The notes below the pieces were generated by a model that worked only from the letters and a program-made list of their open reading frames with translations, did no database searches and was not told the DNA's origin. A program made the position numbers and the translations under genes. 64,000 nt of DNA from Heterocephalus glaber (lineage: Eukaryota > Chordata > Mammalia > Rodentia > Bathyergidae). The stretch spans positions 17,902,610-17,966,609 of the forward strand of contig NW_004624778.1 of assembly GCF_000247695.1 (NCBI RefSeq), given 5' to 3'. This document shows, one piece after another, positions 1 through 13,410 of the stretch (the stretch's first letter is position 1; every line of letters starts with the position of its first letter).

Positions 1-903
1 ATTCTGTAAACACTGTTTACAGAATTTAAGCAATTTCTGGCTATCCTCGGGGTTTTTTGGGTTTATGTTCTGACTTTTGGATGTATATAAAGTATCAGAT
101 AATTGCCTTCCAGACAAATGAAAAGATATGGTAGTATAACTCTATTTATGGCAGAATAGTAATACTAATAATCTTAATGCTAGCACCAAGAGTAACCTGT
201 TACAAAATGCTTAACTGTCCTCCAAAGGCCTTGGTATATGGAAACATCTCCTGTCTCTCTACAGATTCTATCCCCACATATCAGTAGAATATGTGGCCAA
301 TATAAACAGGTCAATAAGATGGCATGAGTAAATAAATCACTATGTAGATAAAGATATTAGATGAGAATAATAACTAAGGAATGTGATAAATATCCCATGA
401 AATGCTATCTGCTTTCTATTTACTCTTAGGTAGAGAAATATCATCTTTGTTTTGAATATCACAGCCACAGAAAACAAACCCTGGTTAAATTTCTGATCAG
501 TGAATGCAGAACCCATGGATATGTAAGTGTGTATATGTGCATTCATACATATATGCATATATTCAGTCGTCCCTTTGTATCTGTGGGTTCTACATATAAC
601 TGATTCAACCAACTACAGTGGATAAGCTTTCTTCCTTGTCATTATTCCCTAAGCAATACAGTATAACAAAAACTTGCACAGCATTTACATTGTCTTAAGT
701 ATAATAACCTATATATATGATTTAAAGTAGAGGGTAGGATGTGCATAGATTATATACCAATATTATACCATTTTATATAAGAACTTTGAGCATTTGTAGA
801 TTTTGGTACCATTAGAGGATATTGGAACCAATTCCATGAGGAGGATGACTCTATATATAATTTAATTTGCAAAGATAAATGAATACTGCCAAAAAATAAA
901 AAC

Positions 904-1060
904 AGCTGGGTTTAGTGGAGCACATCTGTAATCCCAGCACTTGAGAGGCTGATGCAGGAGAATCACCACAAATTCAAAGCCAGCCTCATCTACATAGTGA
1001 GTCTAAGATTAGCCTGGACTACACAGGAGCTCTTATCTCAAAATGAAAACAAAAACAAAA
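904..1060 (+). mobile_element. B1 (7SL-derived) SINE
   Basis: Contains TGTAATCCCAGCAC, GAGGCTGATGCAGGAGAAT and a CTCAAA terminus with an A-rich tail. It is diverged. Confidence 0.85.
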
Positions 1061-1419
1061 CATATGTAAACATGAGAAATATGGACAGATATGATTGCTA
1101 ATATTTTACTCCAATATTAGATATTTTAAGATAATTTTGAACCTATCATTTTAATTCTTAACTTTAAACTTATGTCACTAAGAAGAAAAATTATACAACA
1201 AGTTAGAAAGGAAAATTTTGCAAACTCTTGGATTGAAATGTGGGTGTATGACTCTAGATTGTATCAAGTATCCCCACATGTCATCTAACAGCCCTCAACT
1301 ATAGCTGAAGTCAGAATCTGATATGCACAGATGGATCTTGCACATGTTCCTTCAATGCTAAAAGCACTGTCACCAGAGTTCAGAAGCAGAAAAGATTAAA
1401 TGCTTGTGCCAAAAAATGG

Positions 1420-1448
1420 TTGTGTGTGTGTGTGTGTGTGTGTGTGTT
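1420..1448. repeat. (GT)n microsatellite
   Basis: About 14 perfect GT units in non-coding DNA. Confidence 0.95.
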
Positions 1449-2531
1449 TCTCCAGGGAAGCCAGACAGGGATTGGGGATGGGAGGGAGTTAAAGAAGGGA
1501 AGAAGGTTAGTTTGAAAAAAAGAAAACATTAATAGATCAAAGTAACTTCCCCCATCCTTTCTACTAGGCTCTCAAAGCTAATAAGCTCACTTCATTTCAC
1601 TGAGAACTATGAATCCTCCATAAGATAAATCTGTTCATATCTCAGCATGTTCCTAACTCATCTTTCTCTACATCTATTTTCTAAGATTCTTCCCTGTTTT
1701 ATTGTTTTGAGTGATTGGGAGGGGGTTCTTTTCATTTTAAAAAATTTTTAAATGTACACATAGTGGCCATCATACTGAAAGAAGACAGTATTTTCCATAT
1801 TGTGTGATTCAATTAATATAATATTCTGAAAACACAAAGCTATAGGGATGGTTGCTAGAGCTGGAGTGGAGGACGGATCATCACAAGGCACTTGTTTGGA
1901 GTGTTGGAATTTTACTCCCTCATTTTTAATAAGCACACACTTAATCCAATTGATACAATAACCATCCCCCCTGCCCTGGCCTGTTTCCCAAGGAATGGTC
2001 AATCTGTGTACCACCATCTCCCTTCCCTCAATCTCATTTCACTCAATCAGTTCATCTCTTTTTCTATCCAATTTTCACTAAATGTACTCTAAAAGACAGT
2101 CCCTTCCACTCCCCAAATTCTATGATTTTTTCATTATTTTCAGCCACTTTATGGCACCCAATGATTTGGGGGGAGCAGAGGAGAGAAGAGGTCTTCTACT
2201 GCCTAAATTTAAGGTTTCTCAGACTACTAATTTATGAACTCCAGAGTTTTACTAGATGATTGTGTTTACCTGGCGTTCTTCCCAACCATCTCAAGTCCAA
2301 AGACAATAATATTCAAAAGATTAGTCTCTCCAAATTTGGAAGGAGTTCCCTTTTATAATAGCTTCCTATTCTCTCCTGGGCATATTTCAAACACCACTCC
2401 CATCAATCCTAATCTACCTGCTGAAAATCTGATTTCACCTGCCTAATCCAATGGTTTTCTTGGGTTAATCTTACTGCCTTATGTGACAGGAAGCTATCAA
2501 TAAATATAATACTTAAAAAGAACAATAATTT

Positions 2532-2634
2532 GGGCCTGGGGATTTAGCTCAGTGGTGCTACCGGACTCTCAAGCACAAGGTCCTGAGTTTGATCCCCGGT
2601 ACCAAAAAAAACAACAAAAAAAAACCCACTTCAA
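2532..2634 (+). mobile_element. ID SINE
   Basis: Full-length tRNA-like head, GGTACC and A-rich tail. Flanked by the direct repeat AAAGAACAATAATTT (ends 2531; again near 2638-2652). Confidence 0.95.
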
Positions 2635-3290
2635 AAAAAGAACAATAATTTAATACTTGGAGAAACTCTCAAAATGTGTTATTGTCCTCAGTTATTATAT
2701 GCCTTCTCTAATCCCCATGAACCAGACTCTCCAAGTGCTTCTAGTATCTGCTCTCTGTCACCCTCCAGTATATTAAAAAACTGGATAGCTTCCATATGTG
2801 CATCACTTTGTACTGTCAACAGTCTAGACATGCACTACCCAGTAAACCAGATGACTGAGGAAGAAACATAGGATGGAACTAAAAGTCATCTAGAACCACA
2901 AAAGAGCCACCCTAAAGCTTCGGTGATAGGGCAACTCATCTTGGGAGAAAGCACCTTACTAATCACTTCTAGCTCAGTACTTACTAATCTCATCTACAGC
3001 TACCTCTCTTCATAGTTCTCATACTGACTACCTGCAGGACATCAGAGGAAACACAGCTGCATGTACTTTATCTATCTTAGCTTTCCCAAGAACAAACATG
3101 GTGATGTGTCACAAAAGTTACTTCTTTGGTCAGATGAGCAAGCAAATATGTTTACTGAAAGAAAAACTAACCCAGAATACAACTGTAGCATTTTCACCTT
3201 TTAATTGCTATGGATTTAACTTAGATTTTGAGGATTTGTTCACTTGCCTTATGAAAAATATTCAAGAAGATGAGGAAGAAACAAAGATCC

Positions 3291-3292
<2 letters not shown>

Positions 3293-3335
<43 letters not shown>

Positions 3336-3435
3336 NNNNNNNNNNNNNNNNNNNNNNNNNNNNNNNNNNNNNNNNNNNNNNNNNNNNNNNNNNNNNNNNN
3401 NNNNNNNNNNNNNNNNNNNNNNNNNNNNNNNNNNN

Positions 3436-3466
<31 letters not shown>
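3293..3466. repeat. (CT)n-(CA)n compound microsatellite
   Basis: Perfect CT dinucleotides before the gap and perfect CA dinucleotides after it. Confidence 0.95.
3336..3435. other. 100-N assembly gap inside a CT/CA compound microsatellite
   Basis: A (CT)n tract from about 3293 runs into exactly 100 N and leaves as (CA)n to about 3466. The gap length is a placeholder. Confidence 0.98.
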
Positions 3467-3468
<2 letters not shown>

Positions 3469-3659
3469 CCACCAACCTCCTCACAACCATTTGCAAACAC
3501 ATACCCATATTCTGATGTTCTAAACTAAGGCTAGTAATGTTTATTATTATTATTCTCCACCTCCCTAAGTTATTAACATGTACTCCAAACAGATTTATCC
3601 TCTGTTGGGAGGTCAGAAGAAAATGGTTTGCAATGAAAAAGTAATTAGAGGATCAATCC

Positions 3660-3790
3660 AAATTCAATAAATATTCTTTGAGTGCCCACTACATGCAAAG
3701 TATTTTGCTGGGCACTGGAGATGGTTGTTAGTATAGCAGACAAGTATTGCCCTCAAGGAGCTTTGTCTGGCAAAAAGCAAACAAAACTCT
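3660..3790 (-). mobile_element. L2 LINE 3'-end fragment
   Basis: The plus strand reads the reverse of the L2 tail: AATAAATATTCTTTGAGTGC, then GGGCACTGGAGATGG and CCTCAAGGAGCTTTG. Confidence 0.7.
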
Positions 3791-4332
3791 ACAAGGCAGG
3801 TTGCAATAATGAAGATGCAAAAGTAACCTTAATCTGAGATTCTAGGAAGATTTTTAGACAGAAACAGCTCTTGAAAAATATGTAAGAATATGTTATGAGC
3901 ATATAGAAGAGGAAAAACTATCTCTAGCCAAGAAAGTAGCTTAATCAAAGGCTAGAATTTCTAAATGATTTTATATAGAACAATATACAAAGTGGCTTAT
4001 TTTAAATGTATATTCTGAAGCTTCATTCTCAGAAATTCTGTCCCATAGGTCCAGGATTAAGTAGCTAGCTTTATTTTATTTCTTTATAAGCACCTTAGGT
4101 TACTCTGATCCTGGTACAAGTGCCTCATTTAATTGGGGGTGAGAGATTGGCAGTGGATACAGAGAACCATTAATAGTCATCACCAAGATCTCCACGTTTT
4201 AATACTAATTATGCCAGATAATTTAAAAATATATTTTATTTGATCTCTTCCTTGAAGACTGAAGGATGGTATTTGTCTTCGTATTATTTCACTGTTGAAG
4301 GACATATGTTGAAGTTTATTTAAAAGTCAATG

Positions 4333-4430
4333 TGGGCCAGGGATTTAGCTCAGTGGTTTCGCCGCCTGCTGTGCAAGTGCAAGGACGCGAGTTTGATCCC
4401 CAGTATCAAAAATTTAAAAATAAAAAAAAT
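4333..4430 (+). mobile_element. ID SINE (CTGCTG-type)
   Basis: TTTCGCCGCCTGCTGTGCAAG subtype. Flanked by the target duplication TTAAAAGTCAATG. Confidence 0.95.
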
Positions 4431-4579
4431 TAAAAGTCAATGTAATTGCTCAGATGTAAAGAAAGGACTTATCCAAAGTTCTTTTTTGTCAGTTAGACTA
4501 TGCTCAAACCATCCTGACATAGGAGGAAGAGAGGAAGAAGGAACTGTTACTTAGCCACCATGACTTTTTTTCTCATAGG

Positions 4580-4745
4580 CCTATTACTGTGCTAAGTGTT
4601 TTAGGTACAGGAATTCAGTTACTTTTTCCTATAGCAGTCTGGAAAGGATATCATCACTCCTATTAAAGGTAAAGAAATTGAAGCTTGGAGAGGTTAAGTA
4701 ACTTAACAATGGTTATACACCTAGTTGGTGGAACAGTTAGATGAA
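4580..4745 (+). mobile_element. MIR SINE
   Basis: Contains TGTGCTAAGTGTTTTAGG and GAGAGGTTAAGTAACTTAAC, diagnostic of MIR, in diverged form. Confidence 0.75.
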
Positions 4746-7589
4746 TAAACAGTCCTGCTGTTAACAACAAAAACCCTGCAAAAGTATTTGCATGTTTGGT
4801 TCTAAATCTTAAGAGTACAGGCCTCGGATCCTGCTATTCAAATCAAAGTCTAATGACAGATCAATAAATGCTAAGAAACTATCAAGTTATTCTTAATCCA
4901 CTTCACTATAAATATCCATTTCAGAAAGCTATGTTCAAACTCTAACTTTGTCACTAAGTAATAAATACTGTGTCATTTAGCAACCCTAGACAACCTATGC
5001 CTGATGCCTGCCTTCTCCAGATACAGAGTTAAGAGACTAGGCTGGTGACATATTTAGCTAAATCTCATACAGAAATTTAAGGAGGTAACAAACTGTGATT
5101 TGAGGTAATTCACACATTAAAACCCCCCAAAATGGTGTTATATGTATATTTTTTTCTGCAAGTTATCTTTCTTAGACCTCAATGAAAATGTCAACCACAC
5201 GGCGTGCCAAAATTTCCTTCAGTGGATGAAAATTAAAGATTGAGATCTCTCCTCTAAGAAAATACTTCCAGATAAGTTACAGTAACAATATGTGGGGAAA
5301 AGTGTTTCATAAAATGGGAGGATGGGAAGATTGATTTACTAAGCCTATGTAACTCAAGGCTTTTGAGTATTGTTAAAGATTAATTACACTAACACTACTT
5401 GTCATGACCACACTGAAAAGCATCTATATCAAATATACCAGGATTACTTTCATCTACTATTATACTCAATCTGAAAAGCATTGATGTATCTGTTTAGTAT
5501 TTTTAAAAATCACTTGCCATAACGACATCAACCTTTCATGTTTACTCATGACCTCAACTTGACAGTCAGCTCTAAGGATAGGAATTTCTAACTTCTGAGG
5601 GGCAGAGTGAATGGGACAGGAAGGGCTTAAATTCAGACCAACCCATGTGGGGGCACTGGCCAGAGGTGTATATGAGATGGATATGCAGAGATAAGAGTCT
5701 TTTACAGCCACGAGCCTACAAGAGTGCATGGTTACAGATTTAAAGAGAGTCTACTGGGCCACAAGTCACAGTGTGCTCAAAATTCATTGCCTTAAGAAGT
5801 GACTGCTCTGGCCTTTGTCCTCTCCATACTCCTCCATCATTTAATTTGGTCCCAAAGTCAGTGATTTAACAGACCATCCTCACCTTCCCCTGTTATTCCC
5901 TTGTCACCTACAGGAATTCTTGCCTTTCCTTCTTTGATCCTTGCTTTCTGGTTCTATCAATAAAAGGCCACAGAGGCTTCAGTTCAGGGCTGAGAAGTCA
6001 GTTAATGGCAGTCCCTCTGGGCCCTCCTGGAGTATGGATCGGACATTGACTCCCAGTAATCTTTTATCCTTTTGTGCCACTGCGACAAACTCACATTGAA
6101 ATTCTTTAAGGGGAAAAGAATTTGACATACAGGTAAGTGAGGCATATAGAACTCCAATTAGCCATGATCAAAAGAAATCTTTACCAAAGCATATGATAGT
6201 CAAGATTCCAGAAATCCAACACAAGAACAGATAATGAAAAGCCATTAAAGAAAATAAATAAATCACCTATAAAGCAAAGCCCATCAGAATCACAGCAGAC
6301 TTTTCAATGCAAACCCTCAAGTCAAGGAGAGTTTGGAGTGAAGTATTTCAAGCCCTAAGAGAAATTCTTACTTTATCACTAGCTGTATAAACCTTGGACA
6401 GCTAACTTAAACTCTATAAATACTAATATTGGGAAATAAAAATAATATCAAAGCATTATGGAAATTAAATGAGGAAGATTCATAAACACTTGAACATACC
6501 CAATATAGAAAAATCCATGTTTCATCTATACATTGTAGCACACTATGGATCATACAATAATTAATACTTAATAAGTAATCATTTTAGTAAAATTAGTAAC
6601 TATAAACAAAGCAAAAATAATTCTGAAAGACACTAGCAAATGAAGAGTCTGAGTATATGCATATGAATCTGCTCTTCTCTCTCAGCTGGAGATTTCTTGC
6701 TAGTATACTTTGATAATAACAAAGTACTCCTAACCAACCCTGAGGGGCAGTGAAGGAGAAGGAGAGAGGAAAAGTTTTAAGATACTTACAGTGGCAGCCT
6801 ATTGGCAAGGCCAGCAGAAATAAACATTTGAGGTTCTTTGTTCAAATTGTGTTAAGAATTTCAAGGGACAACAGCAGAGCTTAAACCAAGCACAGAAACC
6901 TTCTAAGTGAGGGGTTCTTCAAAGAATCAGGCCTACTGAAACTGCACAGTTTGCGTAAGTGCCCACAATGGTGCTGGTGGTATAGGGCAACATTAAAAGA
7001 AGGAACAGAGAAAGGATGCCCCTGTGCTGTACAGCAGATCTTAGGGAAATGCTGTAATACAGTCTTATCCTGTGAATTTCCTAAAGGAAGGTAGGCAACA
7101 GAAAATAGCTCTGGCTGGAACAAAGGGAACCTTCTCCTAATTTCTCATCAAAATAACCCAAGGAGTTTTTCTCCCCACCATTCCTCACTGGTAAGAACAG
7201 TGAAGAGCCCAAGGCTCTGCACAGCTGAGCAGCAGGAGGAAGTAAGAAGAGAAGCCTTGGGGACAGAAAAACTATCATCAGAAGAATGGACTGAAGCCTA
7301 CAGAAGATCAGAAGTTTGCTCTAGTTCAAGTCTAGTGGATAAAATGGACAGCTTTTAATTAAGATTTCCTGACCTGTAATTTTCTTGTTATTTTTAGTCT
7401 ATCTGTTCCCATGTTGAGATGATAGTAAAGCTCAGAAAAAACCTCAAAAGTGCTCTGAGCTTGTTTCAAGAATATAAGGTGGAAGAGAATCAGGGACTAC
7501 AAACTACATTTCTGTGCTGCTATGAATCAAGAGGGAAAAAAACAAAGCCCTAACCACTCAGTGGTTCCTCATTCCTGGCATTACTGGGA

Positions 7590-7787
7590 TTTGAAGTCAA
7601 TATTTAGCAATATTTAGCAGCATCTTTGACCTACACTCAATTAAATTGATCTACACTATTAAACGCCAATAGCACATCCCAGTGGTAACAACCAAAAATG
7701 TCTCTGAACATTGCCAAATATTCCTGGATGTCAGGAAGTAAAAGACAGAGGCAAAATCAGTTCTGGTTAAGAACTACTAGTCCAAAG
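7590..7787 (+). mobile_element. Ancient hAT-Charlie-type MITE
   Basis: Shares ACAACCAAAAATGTCTCTGA, ACATTGCCAAAT and the terminal GGTTAAGAACTACTA with a mammal-wide hAT family. The copy is heavily decayed. A relative lies at 55767-55935. Confidence 0.6.
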
Positions 7788-8712
7788 AAAGTGAAAGACA
7801 GGAGAAGATGGGACATTTAGTAGCCGGGGCCCAGATCTCACAGAAGAAACAACAAGGACAATCCTCTGCTGGCATATACCAGCACTACAGGGCACTTGTT
7901 CTCTGCTTTGCAGAAAGTTCCTATCAGAAATGAGCTTTGTGAGAGTAACCCGTGTGTGGTGCCTCTTTTCCCAATGCTAAACAACTAGGGAGTTAGGGGA
8001 TGGGAATAGGGGTGCACCAGTCAACTAATTCTAAGCAGAATTAGGAGAAACATCTCTTAGCTTAAAAGTTGAAATTCAATGTATTTTGACAGACATATGG
8101 TTATGAACAGTAAATACTGTTAATAATTCCGACACTCTTTAGATTAAATGGTCTTTTATGGGCTGACTTGAGATGCTAGAACCATTATAATATTGTTTCT
8201 ACTGGAAGATGTAGAGTTTCAAATATCTGAAACATGAATTCTTATATCACACACATAATGTGAGAAAGTGTTTATTTGTACAGATTTTAGAAAGAGCTTT
8301 CTGTATTTTCCAGGATCAGAGATCATATCATGTGGTAATTTGTCTCTAACTGCTGAGAAAGGCACTATTCCAATTAAAATGATTTTCGGTGTTCAATGTA
8401 TAGATATAGGATAAAGTACAACAGGCAGGTAGATCTTTAACATGTGAAATTCTGTCAATTCTTAGTATATAGTTATCAGTAGGCCTGGCTATTTCTAACC
8501 TAAAAAAAGAGAGAGAGAAAACATCTCACCAAACTCAGCCACATAGAAAATAAAACTTATTTTAGCCCTCATATATTATCTTAAAAGGCATTTCCCATTT
8601 GAAAATATAATCTCCATTGGAACAAAAATATTTGACCATATAGAAACATGCTGAAGTTCAGTAATGAAACTAAATAAAATTCATCTAAAGCTTTCATATA
8701 TCTACCTTCCTC

Positions 8713-8802
8713 ACTGGAGGAGATGGCTCAGAGGTAAAACACTTGCCTAGCATGCCCAGGACTGTGGGTCCCACCCCCAGCACCACAAAACAAAACAAAA
8801 CT
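8713..8802 (+). mobile_element. Older ID-related SINE
   Basis: GATGGCTCAGAGGTAAAACACTTGCCTAGCATGC-type body ending CCCCAGCACCACAAAACAAAA. This differs from the young GGTACC class. Confidence 0.8.
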
Positions 8803-9195
8803 ATTTATTTTTGCTTATCTTAAACACCATAAGCTGAATATTATCTGTTTAGTCACTGAGCCTAAAACAATAGACTCCATGGCTGACTAGAAACACCTCC
8901 CTCCACTTCAGGTGTCACCTTATCTCAGAGAAATAGGTATCTTGCTGCCTTGAGGTTGTCCCCAGTATGCCCAACTTTTCTCACATTTCTCATCTTCTCC
9001 CTTCCTCTCCTTGGGCTTCTTCCCTTGAAAAGACAAGCACACTTGACTGGGACAACCTAAAACATGTCCTTATTTATGCTGCTTCTCTCTCAAACCATGT
9101 CCACCTTCCTACCACTAGTGGAGAAACTTGTCTTACTTTCTTACTCTCCATTCATCCTTTTCACATTTACTAAATCTCATAAAAGAATAAAGGAT

Positions 9196-9292
9196 GGGGG
9201 CTGGGAATGTAGCTCAGTAGTAGAGAGCTTGCCTAGCAAGCCCTGCATTCAATTCCCAGATCTATTAAATAATAAAAATAATAATAATAATA
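9196..9292 (+). mobile_element. Older ID-related SINE with ATA-rich tail
   Basis: GGCTGGGAATGTAGCTCAGTAGTAGAG followed by CTTGCCTAGCAAG and an (ATA)n tail. Confidence 0.85.
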
Positions 9293-10794
9293 GGATCTTG
9301 TCACATACTTGTACACTAAAGCAAATTCCAGAGAAAGTAGTTTATTTTCACTGACTTGAAAAATTAAATACGCCAGACAGTAGGTTAGGGCAATACAGAT
9401 GAATGATGTTTATGCCCAGAAGGAATTCACTATTCAGATTATAAACTGCTCTGTTTTAAATCAACCCAATATAATAACTGAGTTGTCTAGTTATAGTGAG
9501 CAAATACAACATAAGTACCACGGCCTGCAAACATCAAAGGTCAAATACGAAAAACCTCTTGCTTTGTCCTTATGTCCTAGAAAAAAAGTGCTAAAGACAA
9601 GAAAATGTGATGACAACCAAAGCAAAGACTGATTTTTGTGGCTATGCAAACTATACTGCAATCTCTTGTTGAAGTGAAAAATAATGATTTGGGCTAAAGA
9701 GGATAGAAGGATGAAGCTGAAAACAAAAGTTAGGGTTGATGAAGATGAAGGAGCAGTAAACCCTTGCTGTGGTCATCTTGATTTTGCCATGAATGCTTTC
9801 TAACTTACTCTTCTCAAATGCCTAAAAGGTACAATTATCTTAAGATGATGATGAAATTATTCACAGTGCCTAAATGTTTCATGTGCAGCTTCCATAGAAA
9901 GGTTACAATAATTTTTTATTAGTACATAAGTTCATATAGGGACATAAGTTCATACATGCTCATTCTGTATCTACTTTCTGTATTTATCACTTGTCAGCAT
10001 ACTTGGAATTATCTGTACAATGTTTGTCTTCATTATTAGATTGAAAGTTCTGTGAGGATAGTACGCAGGTCTCATCTTTTTGTTTATATAATATTTATAA
10101 TATAACCAACAATATGGAAGGGGTAATCAAAATACATGGTGAATATTTAAATTTTTAAAAATATATTATAGTAAAAGACATTGCTACAAATCTCCCTGAA
10201 AATACTCCTTCCTGGTTACTTTGAACAAACTTATCCCACCATTCTTGCCACTTTCTGAAGTCCTCTTTGGTGAATGTTCTTACAATGTATGATCAAAAGT
10301 ATGGTGAAAATCCCCAGTACCAAAAAAAAAGTACGGTGAATGCTGCTAAGCACAGTAAAAAGAAAGGCAGGCTTGTAAATACATTATGATGTTTCCTCAT
10401 CCATCTTATTCACCATATCTGGCACCATGCAATTTCTGGCTCTTTCAAAAGATAAAATGACAATGAAAGATAAATGTTTTGAATTGATCAAGGAAATCCA
10501 GCCAGGCGCAACAGTGCAACTAAAGGCATGAAAAAGAGCTTCCAGTACTGCTTTAGGAAGTCCCAAGAATGATGGGATAAGTGTGGGGAGTAAGTAAGGG
10601 GGAGTACTTTGATGGAAATTAATAGTAATGTATCTTTTACACTAATAATTTAAAATGTTTAAACATTTGATCATATCTCATATGCTATTGAATAAATTAA
10701 TTATTTCAAAACCAACTCAACTGCAGGAGCTTTGATCTTTAATACATAAAGATTTTTTTGTTTGTTGTTTAGCAGAAGAGATGCCCTTAAGAAA

Positions 10795-11243
10795 AGTGTC
10801 CTTAAAGTTAATATAGCAGCACAATTCATAACGGCTAAATCTTGAAAGCTATTGTCCTCTAGGTCCATCAACATGAATAAAGAAAATGTGGTATTTATAC
10901 ACAATGGAGCACTACTCTGCATAAAGAAACATAAGCTTGAGTCATTTGTAAGAAAATGGATGCATCTTGACACCATAATGTTAAAGTGAAATAAATCAGA
11001 CACACAAGCTTAAAGATCACATGGTTTCTCTTGTATGAGAAACCCAAAATATAAATAAAGAGCAAGACAAAAGATAGGTAACAGGAAGTAGGGAGATGGA
11101 TTTTTCTCAAATGAGAAGGGGAGCAAGAGGTGAAGAGGGAGGGAAAGGGTGAAATAAAAAGTAAAGTGTGTTATGTACATGTGCCAATCCCCACAAGCAG
11201 TGTAAACATGTACTGCAAACATATTAATAAAAAAAGAAAAAAG
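10795..11243 (+). mobile_element. L1 LINE 3' end (end of ORF2 and 3' UTR)
   Basis: Contains AGCAGCACAATTCATAACGG, AAGAAAATGTGGTATTTATACACAATGGA and CACTACTCTGCATAAAGAAA, the conserved L1 ORF2 C-terminal region, then a G/A-rich UTR and an A-rich tail. There is no intact frame. Confidence 0.8.
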
Positions 11244-11430
11244 CTCACGTTAGTTGTGTGAATTAATTCCTAACTCTTTATAGTGGGACACTAATGGATA
11301 CTTATATTTTTATAATGCCAGTAAGTCAAGAAATAGAAATACATATGTACTATTTAAAATATACCATTAAGCAATGACTAGAGTGTTTTTTAACCAGATT
11401 ATAAGTCCTCAAAAATCATCAGAAGTATGA

Positions 11431-11533
11431 TTTTATTTATTTATTTATTTATTTATTGGTACGGGGGATCGAACTCAAGACCTTGAGGTTGAGAGGCAGG
11501 CCCAGCACCGCTAAGCTAAATCCCTGGCCCTTG
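11431..11533 (-). mobile_element. ID SINE
   Basis: Reverse orientation, with a (TTTA)n tail on the left. Flanked by AGAAGTATGA on both sides. Confidence 0.95.
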
Positions 11534-11775
11534 AGAAGTATGAATTTAAACAGAAAACTCAGACCAAAGAACAAAAATAAAAATATCACAAAATGACAAA
11601 ATATTTTTTAAAAGCATATAAAGACAGTGGTAGAATTAAGACTGAACATATCTGTAATATCAAACTAAATGTAATAGTAAACTCACCAATAAAATAAAAA
11701 ATCCTTAAATCAGATAAAAAAACCTCAATTGTAAGTTTTATGCTTGTAAGAAACATATATAAAACTGAAACTCAG

Positions 11776-11867
11776 AGGGTCAGGGATTTAGCTCAGTGGT
11801 GCTACTGCCTACCTCATAAGTGCAAGGTCCTGAGTTCGATCCTCAGTACCAAAAAACAAAAAAAACC
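11776..11867 (+). mobile_element. ID SINE
   Basis: Flanked by the target duplication CTGAAACTCAG. It sits near the start of the L1 remnant. Confidence 0.95.
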
Positions 11868-12430
11868 CTGAAACTCAGAAAGTTGAAAATAAAAAGAAAT
11901 GGCAAAGAAAGAGCAAGTCAATACAGGCATAAGAAGCAAAACTCCAAAGATTACTTCAAGGCAACAAAGGTCAATATAAAATATAACTCATTACAATGAA
12001 ATAACTTCTATAAAATAAAAGTTTTCTTACTAATTTATAGAATTGGAATTTGAATTTTTGTGGGGCAAAGTACATACATAGACTACATTTAAAACTTGTT
12101 AAAGGTCTCCTTAATAACTCACTCCACCTTTCAATAACAGAAAAAAGAGAGCAGAAGCCACAAATAATAAAAATGTTACTAGAAAGACTGAAGACATAGC
12201 TCAGTAACAGGGTACTTGCCTACCACTAAACCACTAAATCTAAAAATTATGAAATGTACAAATTCCCAGAACACATTAAAAGACATATAGAAAGAAATAT
12301 AACATAATGAATATCTATCAATATACCTATTAAGTAAGTTTAATCTGTAATTTAAAACTTTCTCATAAAAAATTAGGATAATATGACTTCACAATTAATT
12401 CTTTCAAGCATTTAAAGGAAACTACAAATT

Positions 12431-12515
12431 TTTTTTTTTTTTTTTTTTGGTACCAGGGATCAAACTCGGGACCTTGCGAGGCAGGCTCCAGAACCTGAGC
12501 TAAATCCCCACCCCA
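12431..12515 (-). mobile_element. ID SINE
   Basis: Reverse copy with a T tract. Flanked by GAAACTACAAATTT / GAAAATACAAATTT. Inserted into L1 sequence. Confidence 0.93.
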
Positions 12516-13313
12516 GAAAATACAAATTTTACACAAACTCTTATAATTATTATAAGAATGAAAGAATATCTCCCAGCTCATTTTACAAACCCAGTAAAAC
12601 CTTAATATTAAACATGAAGAGAAAATGACAAGAAAAGAAAAATGCAAATCAGTTTCTTTCATGAATATAAATACAAAGCCTTCTGAACCAAATGATAGCA
12701 AGTCCAAAAAGGTAAAAATGAAAATACATCCTGGCCACATTAGGCTTAAACCAAGAATCTGAAGTCCACTTGACCTTTCAATAAAATCAAGCAATGAAAT
12801 TTATCACATAAACCAATCACTATAATTCATTATATAATAGAATAAAAATTGTCTGATCTAGAAAAAATATTTTAATAAAATTCAATAGATATGCATGAAA
12901 AATATTAGCATACTTGAAATAGAACTTAATTTCCTTAAACTGACAAAGTATACTTACAAAACAACCTGTAGCAAACTCCCATTTAATGGAATAAAATGAC
13001 TTTTAAAATGTTTCCTGGTATCATGAAAGAGGCTGTTATCAATTCTATTCAAGATTGTATTAGAATTGCTCTCCAGTGAAAAAGGACAAGGAAATAATAC
13101 CAAAAGTTTATTAATTGATAAGGAAATAATAAAACTTTCATTGATGGATGACATTTGTTTATGCATTATGTCCAACAGGATCACAGATAATTTAATGAAT
13201 TTAGGATGGTTACTCAACACAAAATCAATTCATTTATAACAGCAACAGATAATTAGACACTTAAATTTTTTATAAATGTTACCATTTACAGTAGCATAAA
13301 AAAAAATCAAATA

Positions 13314-13410
13314 GGGGCTGGGGATTTAGCTCAGTGGTTTCGCCGCCTGCTGCACAAGCTCAAGGACCCAAGTTCGATCCCCGGTTCCAAAAAAAAAAAC
13401 AAAAAAAAAT
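13314..13410 (+). mobile_element. ID SINE (CTGCTG-type)
   Basis: Full-length. Flanked by ATCAAATA. Inserted into L1 sequence. Confidence 0.94.

Noticed and set aside
3098..3523. Frames running across the N gap (also 47638-47968)
   Set aside because: They consist of microsatellite or A-tail sequence and unknown bases.
12363..12794. 143-residue minus-strand frame
   Set aside because: It runs through an ID SINE and antisense L1 sequence; no protein is expected.
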